From: Shewanella livingstonensis
GTDB taxonomy: Bacteria; Pseudomonadota; Gammaproteobacteria; Enterobacterales; Shewanellaceae
Direction: 5' to 3'
DNA length: 64,000 nt
Assembly: GCF_003855395.1 (NCBI RefSeq)
Contig: NZ_CP034015.1
Location: forward strand, 3,482,001-3,546,000
Below the pieces are notes generated by a model. It searched no databases and was not told where the DNA came from. It saw only the letters and a list, made by a program, of their open reading frames with translations. The translations under genes were made by a program, and so were the position numbers. Below, piece by piece: positions 17,133 through 25,897 of this stretch (the stretch's first letter is position 1; each line of letters begins with the position of its first letter).

Positions 17133-18533
17133 TTATATGGGTTGTAACAAATTCAGCGCGTACTCGACTTTATCCACCACTGGCTTGAGTGTTTTTACAT
17201 CATATTGCTTGCCGTATCGTCCATAGGTGATGTTGTGATAAACGTGGCCGACGATTTGTGCCACCATCGATTCTTCGATTTGCAGTTGTTTAAGCTCATC
17301 AATAAAGGTGTGACGGAATGAATAGGCTGTAGGTCGTTTACCTGCAATAAAGTGTAGTTGGTCGAGTAATTTGCCAAACTCTCGACAAAACTTATGTGAC
17401 CAAACACCATCACTACTGGGTTGATAATGAAATAACGGGTTGCTTGTTAACTGACTGTTTTTTGATGTTCGGTCAGTCATGGTTTGAACAAAATCGATAA
17501 AACCGAGTTCAATCAATTTTTGATGTAGCGGAACAGTTCGCTTTGACTGTGCGGTCTTGAGTTGTTGGCTCATGCCTTCATTGGTGACGTGAATGACGTT
17601 GATGCCATCAATTACGCTTATATCATTGCTATGTAGCTGGCAAGCCTCTGAAGGCCGTAAACCGTGATACAGCATCAATAGCGTTATCCATTTAAAGTCG
17701 GCTTGTTTATCGATAAAGCCTTGTGATTGCAGTACGTGTTTTAGTTGCTCTGGTTGCCAACGCTGACGCGCTAAATCATGCCCAGCTTGATTACTTGGCT
17801 TGGACAGTTTCACTTCATCAAACGGGTTAGCGTTGGTGTAGCGCATCAATTTGCACCATTTAAAGAACTGCGACACCGCCGCTAGGTAGTCTTTATTACT
17901 CTTATGGCTTCGACCTTCTTCTAGCAAGCAATCCTTGTATTCCATCGCCTCAGCGCTGGTGATGTCAAATACATCATCTAAGTGGGTTCGCTCAATAAAG
18001 TGGCCTATACGTTGATTTAGCTGCTTTACCGTTAAGACTGAGACAGACTGCTTTTGTTTAGACACAATAAATTTAATTAGTGCATCCGTTAATGTGACGT
18101 TATCTACTGAATTTGTTTGCTTTTTACTATCCGAACAATTTGAAAAAGCCAAGTTTGTTGATGAGGGGTAATTGTCATATGTCGCACTATTATGGGCTAA
18201 TTGCGTTGGCCGAGTGGGCATAAACTGGATGATTTCCCGCACAGGCTTGGCGTTATCATCAAGCGTATCTGTTGCCCCAACAAAGCCTGCACGGGCATCA
18301 TTAATCAATTGATTAACATGTGCTTTAAACGCATCAGGCTGTGATTGTGGCGTTAAGCTAATGATTAATGGTCGTAAGATACCCGCAACCACAAGGTTAC
18401 GACCTATCGCGATTGAGCGCTGTTTAGTGAGTAAGGATACTTTGATGTCGGCAGCGAAGCCTTTATCACGTAGATAAGCAGGCAACACCATGCGGGTGTA
18501 ATAGGTGCAATTTGTGGCTCTGAATAGGTACAT
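17133..18533 (-). CDS. Tyrosine recombinase (integrase) of the tRNA-Ser island
   Basis: A 466-residue phage-type integrase. The N-terminal about 60 residues (MYLFRATNCTYYTRMVLPAY) resemble the DUF6538 module of large island integrases. A SAM-like core-binding domain spans about residues 145-235 and the catalytic domain about 255-450. Catalytic residues are present: Arg in LYHGLRPSEACQL, Arg-His in YSFRHTF, His in IVGHVYHN and Tyr in ITYGRYGKQY. Length and active site suggest it is functional. It starts 99 bases from the 3' end of tRNA-Ser and reads away from it, the standard position next to attR. It would catalyse integration and excision between the repeats at 15546 and 18628. Confidence 0.9.
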   Translation of the reverse strand: MYLFRATNCTYYTRMVLPAYLRDKGFAADIKVSLLTKQRSIAIGRNLVVAGILRPLIISLTPQSQPDAFKAHVNQLINDARAGFVGATDTLDDNAKPVREIIQFMPTRPTQLAHNSATYDNYPSSTNLAFSNCSDSKKQTNSVDNVTLTDALIKFIVSKQKQSVSVLTVKQLNQRIGHFIERTHLDDVFDITSAEAMEYKDCLLEEGRSHKSNKDYLAAVSQFFKWCKLMRYTNANPFDEVKLSKPSNQAGHDLARQRWQPEQLKHVLQSQGFIDKQADFKWITLLMLYHGLRPSEACQLHSNDISVIDGINVIHVTNEGMSQQLKTAQSKRTVPLHQKLIELGFIDFVQTMTDRTSKNSQLTSNPLFHYQPSSDGVWSHKFCREFGKLLDQLHFIAGKRPTAYSFRHTFIDELKQLQIEESMVAQIVGHVYHNITYGRYGKQYDVKTLKPVVDKVEYALNLLQPI

Positions 18534-18589
18534 ATGTCTCAGTCATCCGTTTTGGGTCTGAGAATATGATTTTTCAAATGCTAGAAAGC

Positions 18590-18620
18590 AAAAAAGCCAT
18601 TGATTATCAATGGCTTTTTT
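18590..18620 (-). terminator. Terminator after tRNA-Ser
   Basis: AAGCCATTGAT and its complement form a near-continuous hairpin with A- and T-runs on both sides, 12 bases beyond the CCA end of the tRNA on the minus strand. Confidence 0.85.
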
Positions 18621-18631
18621 GCTTTAGAATG

Positions 18632-18721
18632 TGGCGGAGGGATAGGGATTTGAACCCTAGAACGGGATAAACCGTTGCCGGTTTTCAAGACCGGTGCATT
18701 CGACCACTCTGCCATCCCTCC
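18632..18721 (-). tRNA. tRNA-Ser, anticodon TGA
   Basis: Read on the minus strand from GGAGGGATGGCAGAG to the encoded CCA: a 90-base class II tRNA. Acceptor stem GGAGGGA/TCCCTCC, anticodon loop CTTGAAA giving TGA, a long variable arm (AACGGTTTATCCCGTT) and T-arm AGGGTTCAAATCCCT. Serine UGA tRNAs are common integration targets; here the 3' end is shared with the att repeat. The gene appears intact. Confidence 0.96.
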
Positions 18722-18732
18722 GAACGGGCTGA

Positions 18733-18761
18733 ATAATATAAGTAACGCGTTTGGTTGTAAA
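18733..18761 (-). promoter_or_regulatory. Promoter of tRNA-Ser
   Basis: TTTACA (18761-18756) and TATTAT (18738-18733) on the minus strand with 17-base spacing, about 12 bases before the mature tRNA 5' end. The intervening TTCAGCCCG is GC-rich near the start point, as in stable RNA promoters. Confidence 0.65.
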
Positions 18762-18996
18762 CCATAAATGTAAAAAAACATCTAAATGCATAGCATTTAA
18801 TCAGCATGTACATATATTTATCAGCATTAAAGCATTTTTTAATGCTCAAAGGGTTTATAGAATGAGTTTATCTAGACTTGAATTACTTCAATAACCATCA
18901 GATGAGCGCTAAGGGTGGAATCTGCTAAGGCTTTTACGGCACTTTATGCTAATATCATTTCATTATTTTTCGTTGTCGCAGCTAAATTAACACTAT

Positions 18997-20736
18997 ATGA
19001 ATTCAACGCTATTGCCTAGTGCCAAACTCGCTCCTCAATATCATTTACCTGAACCGTCAACTTCAGCTTTTTTCCCAAGTCATATATTACTGGGCCAAGA
19101 GCGAGCGGTTGATACCTTTAAGTTAATGAGTAAAATTAATTCGCAACATTTATTCCTTGCAGATTTTTTGGGCGTAGATAGACCACTATTTATAGATGCA
19201 TTGGTAACCCAGGCTAATACACCATCAAACCAATACCTGGTTGCAACTAAAAAACTGCAACAGGATGGCGAGATTCAGTTTAAGTGGCAGCAAGCACTTC
19301 CACCTGAGCATGTCGGTATTATTGCAAAACAAGAATCACTGTCGTGCTATTTACAGGGGACTATTCGCCGTGCTGATTTGCTCGGCAGAATGCTTAAAAC
19401 AGATAAATCCAGTGTATATAAACCAGGAGCATTGGCGAGCAATCATTTTGTGTTTATTTGCTTAGCCTCATTATGGCAGCGTGAGAATTTGTGGGATTTG
19501 TTGATGCAAATACTCCATGATGGTTTTTATCGTATCAATAATGAGTTAAGCCCGATCCCACTGAATTGTAAGATTGTGCTTGTAGGTTCAGGTTTGTCAT
19601 ATAGCCAACTTCGAGTTGAAGACAGGCACTTTAGTCGCCATTTTCCACTACTGGCTGAAATGAGTAATGAAGTTGATTTAACTCAGCATCCTGAATCTGC
19701 CTATGTGCAGTGGCTGAACGTACTTGCTCACGGTGAATCAGTTGAGTTAGAACAGTCAAGTTTATTACCGTTATTCTGGTACAGCTCTCGTTTGGTTGAA
19801 CATCAGCAGCGCTTAAGCTTAAGTATGTTGGAATTTAGACAACTATTAGGTCAAGCAAAAGCTTATTCAGGTCAATCGACTCTAAATGCAGCTGCGATAG
19901 CTAAAGCACTGGAAAAATTAAAATTTCGCCACAATAGCTCTGAAGTCTATTCAGCTCAAAGTTTTGATGATAATTTCATCAATCTGCCCACTAAAGGCGC
20001 GATGGTGGGACAGATTAATGCCCTAACTGTTATTGATACTGGCGATTATACTTATGGTGAGCCAGCGCGTATTACCTCCTCAGTACATTATGGCGATGGT
20101 GAAGTGGCAGATATTGAACGTAAATCAGAACTGGGTGGCAATATTCATGCTAAAGGCATGATGATTCTATCGGCGTGTTTGTATCGTATTTTTGGTCGTG
20201 ATGCGCCTCTTCATCTTAATGCTAATATTGTGTTTGAGCAGTCTTATCAAGAAATTGATGGCGATAGTGCTTCACTTGCAGAGTATTGTTGCTTAATGTC
20301 TGCAATAGCAGAGCAACCTATCATCCAGAGCTTAGCGGTTACGGGTGCATTAGATCAGTTTGGCAACGTGCAAGCCATTGGTGGTGTGAATGAAAAAATT
20401 GAAGGCTTCTTTAATTTATGTCAACGCCGCGGTTTAACTGGCGAGCAAGGTGTTATTATGCCAAAAGCCAATGTATTGCAACTTAACCTAGAACCTAGTG
20501 TTATTGAGGCTATTGATAACGGATTGTTTCATATCCATGCTATTGAACACATAGATCAAGCCGTTGAGTTATTGATGCAAATGCCAGCTGGCGTTGCCAA
20601 TGAAGATAATGATTTTGCACCAGATACGCTTTACGGATTAGTACAACAACGTTTAGATAAATTAGCCGGGCAAGATGATGACGACGTAGAACTAAACTTT
20701 TTTGCTAAATTGTTAGCTAGATTACGAATTATTTAG
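18997..20736 (+). CDS. ycbZ: Lon-like ATP-dependent protease YcbZ
   Basis: A 579-residue member of the LonB/LonH family, the same length as E. coli YcbZ and, as in E. coli, directly upstream of fabA. The C-terminal S16 protease domain (about residues 330-560) has the Ser in GDSASLAEYCCLMSAI and the Lys in GGVNEKIEGFFNLC, the Ser-Lys dyad. The N-terminal ATPase-like half (LLGQERAVDTFKLM) has a degenerate Walker region, as in relatives. Cytoplasmic; substrates unknown. A divergent or isolated promoter must lie in 18762-18996. The last codons overlap a FadR-like site that serves fabA. Confidence 0.88.
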   Translation: MNSTLLPSAKLAPQYHLPEPSTSAFFPSHILLGQERAVDTFKLMSKINSQHLFLADFLGVDRPLFIDALVTQANTPSNQYLVATKKLQQDGEIQFKWQQALPPEHVGIIAKQESLSCYLQGTIRRADLLGRMLKTDKSSVYKPGALASNHFVFICLASLWQRENLWDLLMQILHDGFYRINNELSPIPLNCKIVLVGSGLSYSQLRVEDRHFSRHFPLLAEMSNEVDLTQHPESAYVQWLNVLAHGESVELEQSSLLPLFWYSSRLVEHQQRLSLSMLEFRQLLGQAKAYSGQSTLNAAAIAKALEKLKFRHNSSEVYSAQSFDDNFINLPTKGAMVGQINALTVIDTGDYTYGEPARITSSVHYGDGEVADIERKSELGGNIHAKGMMILSACLYRIFGRDAPLHLNANIVFEQSYQEIDGDSASLAEYCCLMSAIAEQPIIQSLAVTGALDQFGNVQAIGGVNEKIEGFFNLCQRRGLTGEQGVIMPKANVLQLNLEPSVIEAIDNGLFHIHAIEHIDQAVELLMQMPAGVANEDNDFAPDTLYGLVQQRLDKLAGQDDDDVELNFFAKLLARLRII

Positions 20737-20750
20737 TGATCGGAGTTGTT
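20734..20750 (+). promoter_or_regulatory. FadR-like operator upstream of fabA
   Basis: TAGTGATCGGAGTTGTT. From memory, the E. coli fabA and fabB FadR sites contain TGATCGGACTTGTT, so 13 of those 14 bases agree. FadR activates fabA from this position. It begins at the last codon of ycbZ. Confidence 0.65.
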
Positions 20751-20751
20751 T

Positions 20752-20769
20752 AGCTTACACGTGTTCGCT
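20752..20769 (+). promoter_or_regulatory. FabR-like operator upstream of fabA
   Basis: AGCTTACACGTGTTCGCT is a near-palindrome centred on ACACGTGT, very close to the FabR binding sequence known from fabA and fabB of enteric bacteria. It sits directly after the FadR-like site, the same order as in E. coli, and would repress fabA when unsaturated acyl chains are plentiful. Confidence 0.7.
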
Positions 20770-20811
20770 ATCTTGTTTGTATTATCAGTCAATTAAGTGG
20801 TATCGATTTAA

Positions 20812-21327
20812 ATGGAAAAAGCTAATAGTTTCACCAAAGAGCAACTTGTGGCATGTGGTCATGGCAACCTTTTAGGCCCAAATAGACCGCGTTTACCTGT
20901 CGACAATATGTTGATGATTGATCGCATCGTTACCATTAATGAAGATGGCGGTTTATACGGTAAAGGTGAAATTATTGCCGAACTCGATATCACACCTGAT
21001 CTCTGGTTTTTTGATTGCCATTTTATCACCGACCCTGTAATGCCTGGCTGTTTAGGATTGGATGCTATGTGGCAGCTTGTCGGGTTTTTCCTGGGTTGGG
21101 AAGGCGCTGAAGGCAAAGGTCGCGCATTAGGCGTCGGTGAAGTGAAGTTTACAGGCCAAGTATTGCCTGATGCAAAAAAAGTCACTTACAAGCTTAATAT
21201 TAAACGTAAGATCCACCGTAAACTGGTAATGGGTATTGCGGATGCCACGATGGAAGTTGATGGCCGTCAAATATATTCAGCCACTGATTTAAAAGTAGGT
21301 ATTTTCAGCGACACATCGACGTTTTAA
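20812..21327 (+). CDS. fabA: 3-hydroxydecanoyl-ACP dehydratase/isomerase
   Basis: FabA dehydrates 3-hydroxyacyl-ACP and isomerises the trans-2 to the cis-3 decenoyl-ACP, the branch point for unsaturated fatty acids. The 171-residue hot-dog-fold protein has the catalytic His in [20 protein letters not shown], with the Asp/Gln side in that same helix region, and the expected length. Start [20 protein letters not shown] matches the family. FadR-like and FabR-like sites lie between ycbZ and this ATG, so it has its own regulated promoter. A terminator follows 40 bases after the stop. Confidence 0.97.
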   Translation: MEKANSFTKEQLVACGHGNLLGPNRPRLPVDNMLMIDRIVTINEDGGLYGKGEIIAELDITPDLWFFDCHFITDPVMPGCLGLDAMWQLVGFFLGWEGAEGKGRALGVGEVKFTGQVLPDAKKVTYKLNIKRKIHRKLVMGIADATMEVDGRQIYSATDLKVGIFSDTSTF

Positions 21328-21366
21328 TCGCACGACTTTATGTCCAAATAGCTTAAATATACACTA

Positions 21367-21397
21367 ATGCCCTGCGATACTATCGCGAGGGCATTTT
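21367..21397 (+). terminator. Terminator after fabA
   Basis: Stem TGCCCT-GCGATA / TATCGCG-AGGGCA followed by TTTTATT. Confidence 0.8.
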
Positions 21398-21422
21398 ATT
21401 AAGTGCTGCTCGTCGTTAAGCG

Positions 21423-21599
21423 TCACTTATTAAATAAGCCATTAAGACGGCCATCAATACCTTCACGCCACCCGCCTAACCATTGAGACCGTGAATCCAG
21501 ATTCGAATGGGGACAAACCTCCTTAGAACGCCCTCCTACTCCGGCTTGAAATCCTTTTGAAAATGCTCTGTCTAAACGATCTCTTTTCTGTCTTTTCAT
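21423..21599 (-). CDS. rmf: Ribosome modulation factor
   Basis: A 58-residue basic protein, too short for many gene finders, that matches RMF clearly: MKRQKRDRLDRAFSKGFQAG, then GRSKEVCPHSNLDSRSQWLG and GWREG. RMF binds the 30S subunit near the anti-Shine-Dalgarno region and drives 70S dimerisation to inactive 100S particles in stationary phase. ATG 21599 is preceded by AGAGGA with seven-base spacing. It is bounded by terminators on both sides and by the convergent fabA, as in other Shewanella-type loci. Expression in other species depends on ppGpp; no such signal can be read here. Confidence 0.96.
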   Translation of the reverse strand: MKRQKRDRLDRAFSKGFQAGVGGRSKEVCPHSNLDSRSQWLGGWREGIDGRLNGLFNK

Positions 21600-21743
21600 G
21601 CATGAGTCCTCTTCTATTATAGGCTTCTGTTTGACATGATGAAGTTGAAGCCTTGAATATAGAAATAGATCGTTTTTTGACCAAAATCAATTAAAAAAAA
21701 CACTATTTTAATGATCTTTTATTAAGGCATTGAGAATTAAGTT

Positions 21744-21776
21744 AAAAAAAATCGAGGAACTTATCCTCGATTTTTT
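21744..21776. terminator. Bidirectional terminator between DUF3466 gene and rmf
   Basis: AAAATCGAGGA, five-base loop, TCCTCGATTTTTT: a perfect stem with A and T tracts on the two sides. It most likely ends the minus-strand DUF3466 transcript, 55 bases after that stop. Confidence 0.85.
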
Positions 21777-21830
21777 GTGCTTTTAGACTACTCTCGTTTC
21801 AAGAGCCTATTCGCTTAGATTATAGTAAGA

Positions 21831-23717
21831 CTATTTTTTTACTCGGCGACGTAACCATAATAATGGCAAAGTAAATAACCAAGCAAAACTGGCTGCCCCT
21901 TTACGCACATAAGAGCCTTCATCAACAGAATCAGTAGTAGTACATGCTTCACCTGGTGTTTGCTTTAAAATAACCATACGCGGTAAATATGCAGTCACAG
22001 GATCACCATTACCGTTTAGTTCGAATAGTGGCAGGTTATTTTCACCCACTAGCACATTACCCGATGCATCGGTTTGATATTGTGGCTTACGAATATATGC
22101 TGTGCCTACGATAGTACCGTCTTCATTAATACCATTAGCTTCAACGATTTGAATATCAGTATTATAAGTTAGGATTTCACCGGTACCATCTTGGATACTC
22201 ACTTGATGACGAACCCAATCACCATCGGTATTTTTTTGGTAACCTTTAGACCCGCATGTAAGGCGATCGTTTAAATTAACAAATTCACTGGTGGTATTAT
22301 CAAATAAGAACCCCACTTTTGGGCGAGGTTTTTCTTTATCGTAAGTTGATTCAATATAACCAACAACTTGTCCTTTATTGTTAATATCTTTAGGCTTGCT
22401 GCTTAAATCCGACAATGAAGACTGGAAGTCGTTAGGTGTTACGATACCTTGATCTGGATTATTAGTGTCTAAGGTAAAGAATTTATCACGTAAATAACCA
22501 CCAATATATTTACGGTAACTGCCCACTAAAATACCATCGTCGTTAATATCATACGCAATAGAGTTGGTGACTTGGTTATCCATACTAACCCAATTATATT
22601 GATACTCTCCACTGGCATCCTTTTTCCAGTAAGCTGCATCAAAATATAATTTATCGGTATTGCCATTACGATATACATGCGAGCGACCAGCAACATCACT
22701 ATTGCTGTTAACACCTAATCCTTGGGCGGTATAAATTAGTGTTGAATTCGTAGCGGGAGTTAGCCCTAACGGTAATTCAGTACGCTCAGGTGTACCATCA
22801 GCATCTAGATTATTTAAATCCCATACTAATGCGCGTGTTTGGTAAAGAATATAACGACGGCTATTCGCGTCTGGATACTGTGAGTTTTGCACACAAATAG
22901 CCAGCGGCGTAGGGTTATCTGCATCGGTATCTTCTGCAGTCGTAATACAACTATCTACACGGACTTCACTAGATGAAGCTAATGCAGTACTACCATAACC
23001 CACTACAAGGTTGTTATCATTTACTTTTGATGCAACAGATGAACCGCCTAGCTCAACAGTTGCAGCACTAGTATCACCGTCCTGTAGACGTTCATAAGTG
23101 GTATAAGGAGGTAATAATGAATATTCAACATCATCTTTTACCGCAATGGCACGTAGCTCAAAGTCACGATAATACCAAAGCTCTTGTGTGGTGCTGGTGC
23201 CTTCATAGGCCAAAGTCTTTTGTTCACCAGTATAAGAACCTACTTTAGTACCATTAGTGTTTAGACCGTAAAAGAAGGTATCAATTGAATTAACAACTAC
23301 CTCACCGTCACTGTCTACATCAGTAGGATTAGTGGTACCCGCTAAACTAAAAAATGTAGGCTTCCAAGCACCTTCAGCAGCATTTGCACTGGTTGTTATG
23401 GTGAAGTTATTTGCTTCAATTGGTGTTAATACTGAATAGGAAATTGTTTCAGCATCAGAAATACCATCTTCAACATCAATGATCCCGCCTTCAATGTCTT
23501 CAGCACTAAGTTTCTTTTTACCTTTTGAAATGCCGACGACTTCATCTTCACTGTTCACCGCCATGGCATAACCATTACGTGTACCGTCAATGGTGCCATT
23601 TAAATCGAAATTTTCGATATTAACAATTTCGTATACTGGCGCCGCTTGGGCTGATCCAATGACACTTAATACACCTATCGCTACGAGGGATAAGGCTTTA
23701 TCAAACTTTAACTTCAT
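21831..23717 (-). CDS. DUF3466 family exported protein with C-terminal sorting tail
   Basis: A 628-residue protein with a Sec signal peptide (LSLVAIGVLSVIGSAQA, cleavage about residue 25). A repetitive extracytoplasmic region follows, built of strands with GXVVG-like turns (for example NGYAMAVNSEDEVVGISKGK, NDDGILVGSYRKYIGG, NNKGQVVGYIES, NEDGTIVGTAYI), typical of DUF3466 and propeller-like HAF repeats. The C-terminus has a hydrophobic helix followed by RRRVKK (GAASFAWLFTLPLLWLRRRV), a sorting-signal layout like GlyGly-CTERM substrates of rhombosortase. It lies between uup and rmf. The role is unknown; surface or periplasmic location is inferred. Confidence 0.85.
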   Translation of the reverse strand: MKLKFDKALSLVAIGVLSVIGSAQAAPVYEIVNIENFDLNGTIDGTRNGYAMAVNSEDEVVGISKGKKKLSAEDIEGGIIDVEDGISDAETISYSVLTPIEANNFTITTSANAAEGAWKPTFFSLAGTTNPTDVDSDGEVVVNSIDTFFYGLNTNGTKVGSYTGEQKTLAYEGTSTTQELWYYRDFELRAIAVKDDVEYSLLPPYTTYERLQDGDTSAATVELGGSSVASKVNDNNLVVGYGSTALASSSEVRVDSCITTAEDTDADNPTPLAICVQNSQYPDANSRRYILYQTRALVWDLNNLDADGTPERTELPLGLTPATNSTLIYTAQGLGVNSNSDVAGRSHVYRNGNTDKLYFDAAYWKKDASGEYQYNWVSMDNQVTNSIAYDINDDGILVGSYRKYIGGYLRDKFFTLDTNNPDQGIVTPNDFQSSLSDLSSKPKDINNKGQVVGYIESTYDKEKPRPKVGFLFDNTTSEFVNLNDRLTCGSKGYQKNTDGDWVRHQVSIQDGTGEILTYNTDIQIVEANGINEDGTIVGTAYIRKPQYQTDASGNVLVGENNLPLFELNGNGDPVTAYLPRMVILKQTPGEACTTTDSVDEGSYVRKGAASFAWLFTLPLLWLRRRVKK

Positions 23718-23742
23718 GCAACTATTCCTGTTTTATTATGCT

Positions 23743-25659
23743 TTACTTCAGTGACTCAAGCTCTTCCCATCGCTCGAAGCAAACTTCTAAACTGAGCTCT
23801 TTTTCTGTCAACAACTGCAGCGTTTTATTAACCGAGTCCTGTGGTTGACTATAAAAATCAGCATCACCGGCAGTTTTCTGTAATTGGGCAATGTCTTGTT
23901 CGAGTTGTTCCATTTGACTCGGAAGCGTTTCTAATTCTTTTTGCAATTTATAAGACAGCTTTTTAACTGTTTTATCAGGTGCACTTACAGGTTTGGTTTC
24001 AACCACTGCTGGAGATTGGACAACACTATCAGCAACTGGTTCCTCAGAATAAAACTTTGCTCCTTGAGCAACAGCATCTTGGTAACCACCAACATACTCG
24101 GCCCACTGACCATTTCCTGCAAACCACCAACTGCTGGTAACGGTATTGTCAATAAATGCTCTATCGTGACTCACTATCAATAATGTGCCTTCAAAATCAG
24201 CAAGTAGTGACTCTAACAACTCTAACGTCTCAATATCAAGATCGTTTGTTGGTTCATCAAGAATAATTAAATTCGCAGGGCGTAATAATAATCTAGCCAG
24301 TAGCAAACGATTCTTTTCGCCACCAGAAAGTGCTTTTACCGGCGTACGAGCACGCATTGGTGAGAATAAAAAGTCTTGAAGATAACTGAGAATATGACGA
24401 TCTTGACCATTAATGGTCACAGTACTCTTACCCTCACCCACGTTTTCTTCAACTGTTTTCTCAGGGTCAAGTGCTTCACGATACTGGTCAAAATAAGCGA
24501 TATCTAACTTAGTACCCACTTTAATTTCGCCAGATTGAGGTTGTAACTTTTCAATCAATAACTTAATTAAAGTTGATTTACCACAACCGTTTGGACCGAT
24601 CAACGCTATACGGTCACCACGCATTACCGTGGTACTGAAGTTTTTAACTAAGTTTTTATCAGGTAGATTATAATTAACATCTTTAATATCAAATACTAAC
24701 TTACCAGAACGTTCAGTATCAGATACTGACATTTTAGCATTACCTTGGCGATTTAAGCGCTCGCTACGTTCGGTACGTAATGCTTTTAATGCTCGAACAC
24801 GGCCTTCATTTCGAGTACGACGAGCCTTAACACCTTGACGGATCCAGGTTTCTTCGTCGGCAAGTTTTTTATCAAAGTGCGCATTTTTCTCTGCTTCAAC
24901 GCGTAACCATTCCTGCTTACCATCTAAATAGGCTTGATAATTGCCAGGAAACGAAATGACCACACCACGATCTAAATCAACGATACGAGTCGCCATTCGT
25001 TGAATAAAGCCACGGTCATGGCTTACAAACACGATAGCGCCTTTAAAGCTTAATAAAAATTGCTCTAGCCACTCAATAGTATCGATGTCTAAATGGTTGG
25101 TTGGTTCGTCAAGTAACAGTAAATCAGGGTTCACAACAAGTGCGCGAGCTAATGCTACTTTACGCTGCCAACCACCAGACAATTCATTTAATGACTGATC
25201 AGGATCTAGGCCTAACAACTGGCAGTTTTGAATAATCCGCGAATCTAATTGCCAACCATCATTGTGATCTAACACTTCTTGCAGACGTTGCATTTGATTA
25301 AGCATGCGTTCCATCTGCTCAGGATTAGCATCAGCAACATCGTGAGATAGTTGATGATATTTTTCTAAGGCTTCGCCAATTTCTTTAAGGCCTGCTGCAA
25401 TATAGGCGTAAACAGTTCCTGTTTCAGCTTTAGGTGGATCTTGTTGCAAGCGACTCACATTAACGTCATTTGCAATATTAAACTCACCATCATCAAGTAG
25501 TACATCACCTGATAATACTTTCATTAAACTTGATTTACCGGCACCGTTGCGACCAACGATACACACGCGCTCACCCGGTTCAATGGTAAAGTCTGCATTT
25601 AGCAGCAAAGGAATGTAACCGTAGGCTAACGAGCCATTATTAATACGTACCAGACTCAA
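23743..25659 (-). CDS. uup: ABC-F ATPase Uup
   Basis: A 638-residue ABC-F protein without membrane segments. Two ATP-binding cassettes: Walker A GRNGAGKSSLMK (about residue 36) and GPNGCGKSTLIK (about 352), signatures LSGGWQRKVALAR and LSGGEKNRLLLAR, and Walker B LLLDEPTNHLD and IILDEPTNDLD. The linker between cassettes and a C-terminal coiled coil (about residues 565-638) follow. Uup affects transposon excision frequency and ribosome assembly or rescue in E. coli. It forms an apparent minus-strand operon with the glutaredoxin gene (1-base gap) and rlmL, the latter an old association seen in E. coli (rlmL-uup). Confidence 0.94.
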   Translation of the reverse strand: MSLVRINNGSLAYGYIPLLLNADFTIEPGERVCIVGRNGAGKSSLMKVLSGDVLLDDGEFNIANDVNVSRLQQDPPKAETGTVYAYIAAGLKEIGEALEKYHQLSHDVADANPEQMERMLNQMQRLQEVLDHNDGWQLDSRIIQNCQLLGLDPDQSLNELSGGWQRKVALARALVVNPDLLLLDEPTNHLDIDTIEWLEQFLLSFKGAIVFVSHDRGFIQRMATRIVDLDRGVVISFPGNYQAYLDGKQEWLRVEAEKNAHFDKKLADEETWIRQGVKARRTRNEGRVRALKALRTERSERLNRQGNAKMSVSDTERSGKLVFDIKDVNYNLPDKNLVKNFSTTVMRGDRIALIGPNGCGKSTLIKLLIEKLQPQSGEIKVGTKLDIAYFDQYREALDPEKTVEENVGEGKSTVTINGQDRHILSYLQDFLFSPMRARTPVKALSGGEKNRLLLARLLLRPANLIILDEPTNDLDIETLELLESLLADFEGTLLIVSHDRAFIDNTVTSSWWFAGNGQWAEYVGGYQDAVAQGAKFYSEEPVADSVVQSPAVVETKPVSAPDKTVKKLSYKLQKELETLPSQMEQLEQDIAQLQKTAGDADFYSQPQDSVNKTLQLLTEKELSLEVCFERWEELESLK

Positions 25660-25660
25660 T

Positions 25661-25897
25661 CTAAACTCCTAAAAAATCTTGTAATTGTGCGGCATCGAAA
25701 GGCCAGAATAATTCACGTTCGCCCTGTACAAATACAGGAATACTCATGCTATAGCGATCAACAAGTGATGCGTTATCACAAATGTCAATATGCCGATAAT
25801 CTATTGCGGTTTGTTCAACCAGTGCTTTGGCAATATCACACAGATGACAACCCTCGGTGTGATAAAGCACATAAGCGACTACATTACTTTGTTGCAT
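25661..25897 (-). CDS. Glutaredoxin family protein
   Basis: A 78-residue thioredoxin-fold protein with the redox motif in [19 protein letters not shown] (CHLC) and a conserved cis-Pro loop ([17 protein letters not shown]). It belongs to the short DUF836-like glutaredoxins found between rlmL and uup in Shewanella. The start overlaps the end of rlmL by 14 bases and its stop lies one base from uup, so translation is coupled. The thiol partner is unknown. Confidence 0.88.
   Translation of the reverse strand: MQQSNVVAYVLYHTEGCHLCDIAKALVEQTAIDYRHIDICDNASLVDRYSMSIPVFVQGERELFWPFDAAQLQDFLGV

Noticed and set aside
18581..18781. 66-codon minus-strand frame containing GGMAEWSNAPVLKTGNG
   Set aside because: It is a translation of tRNA-Ser, another familiar false protein call.
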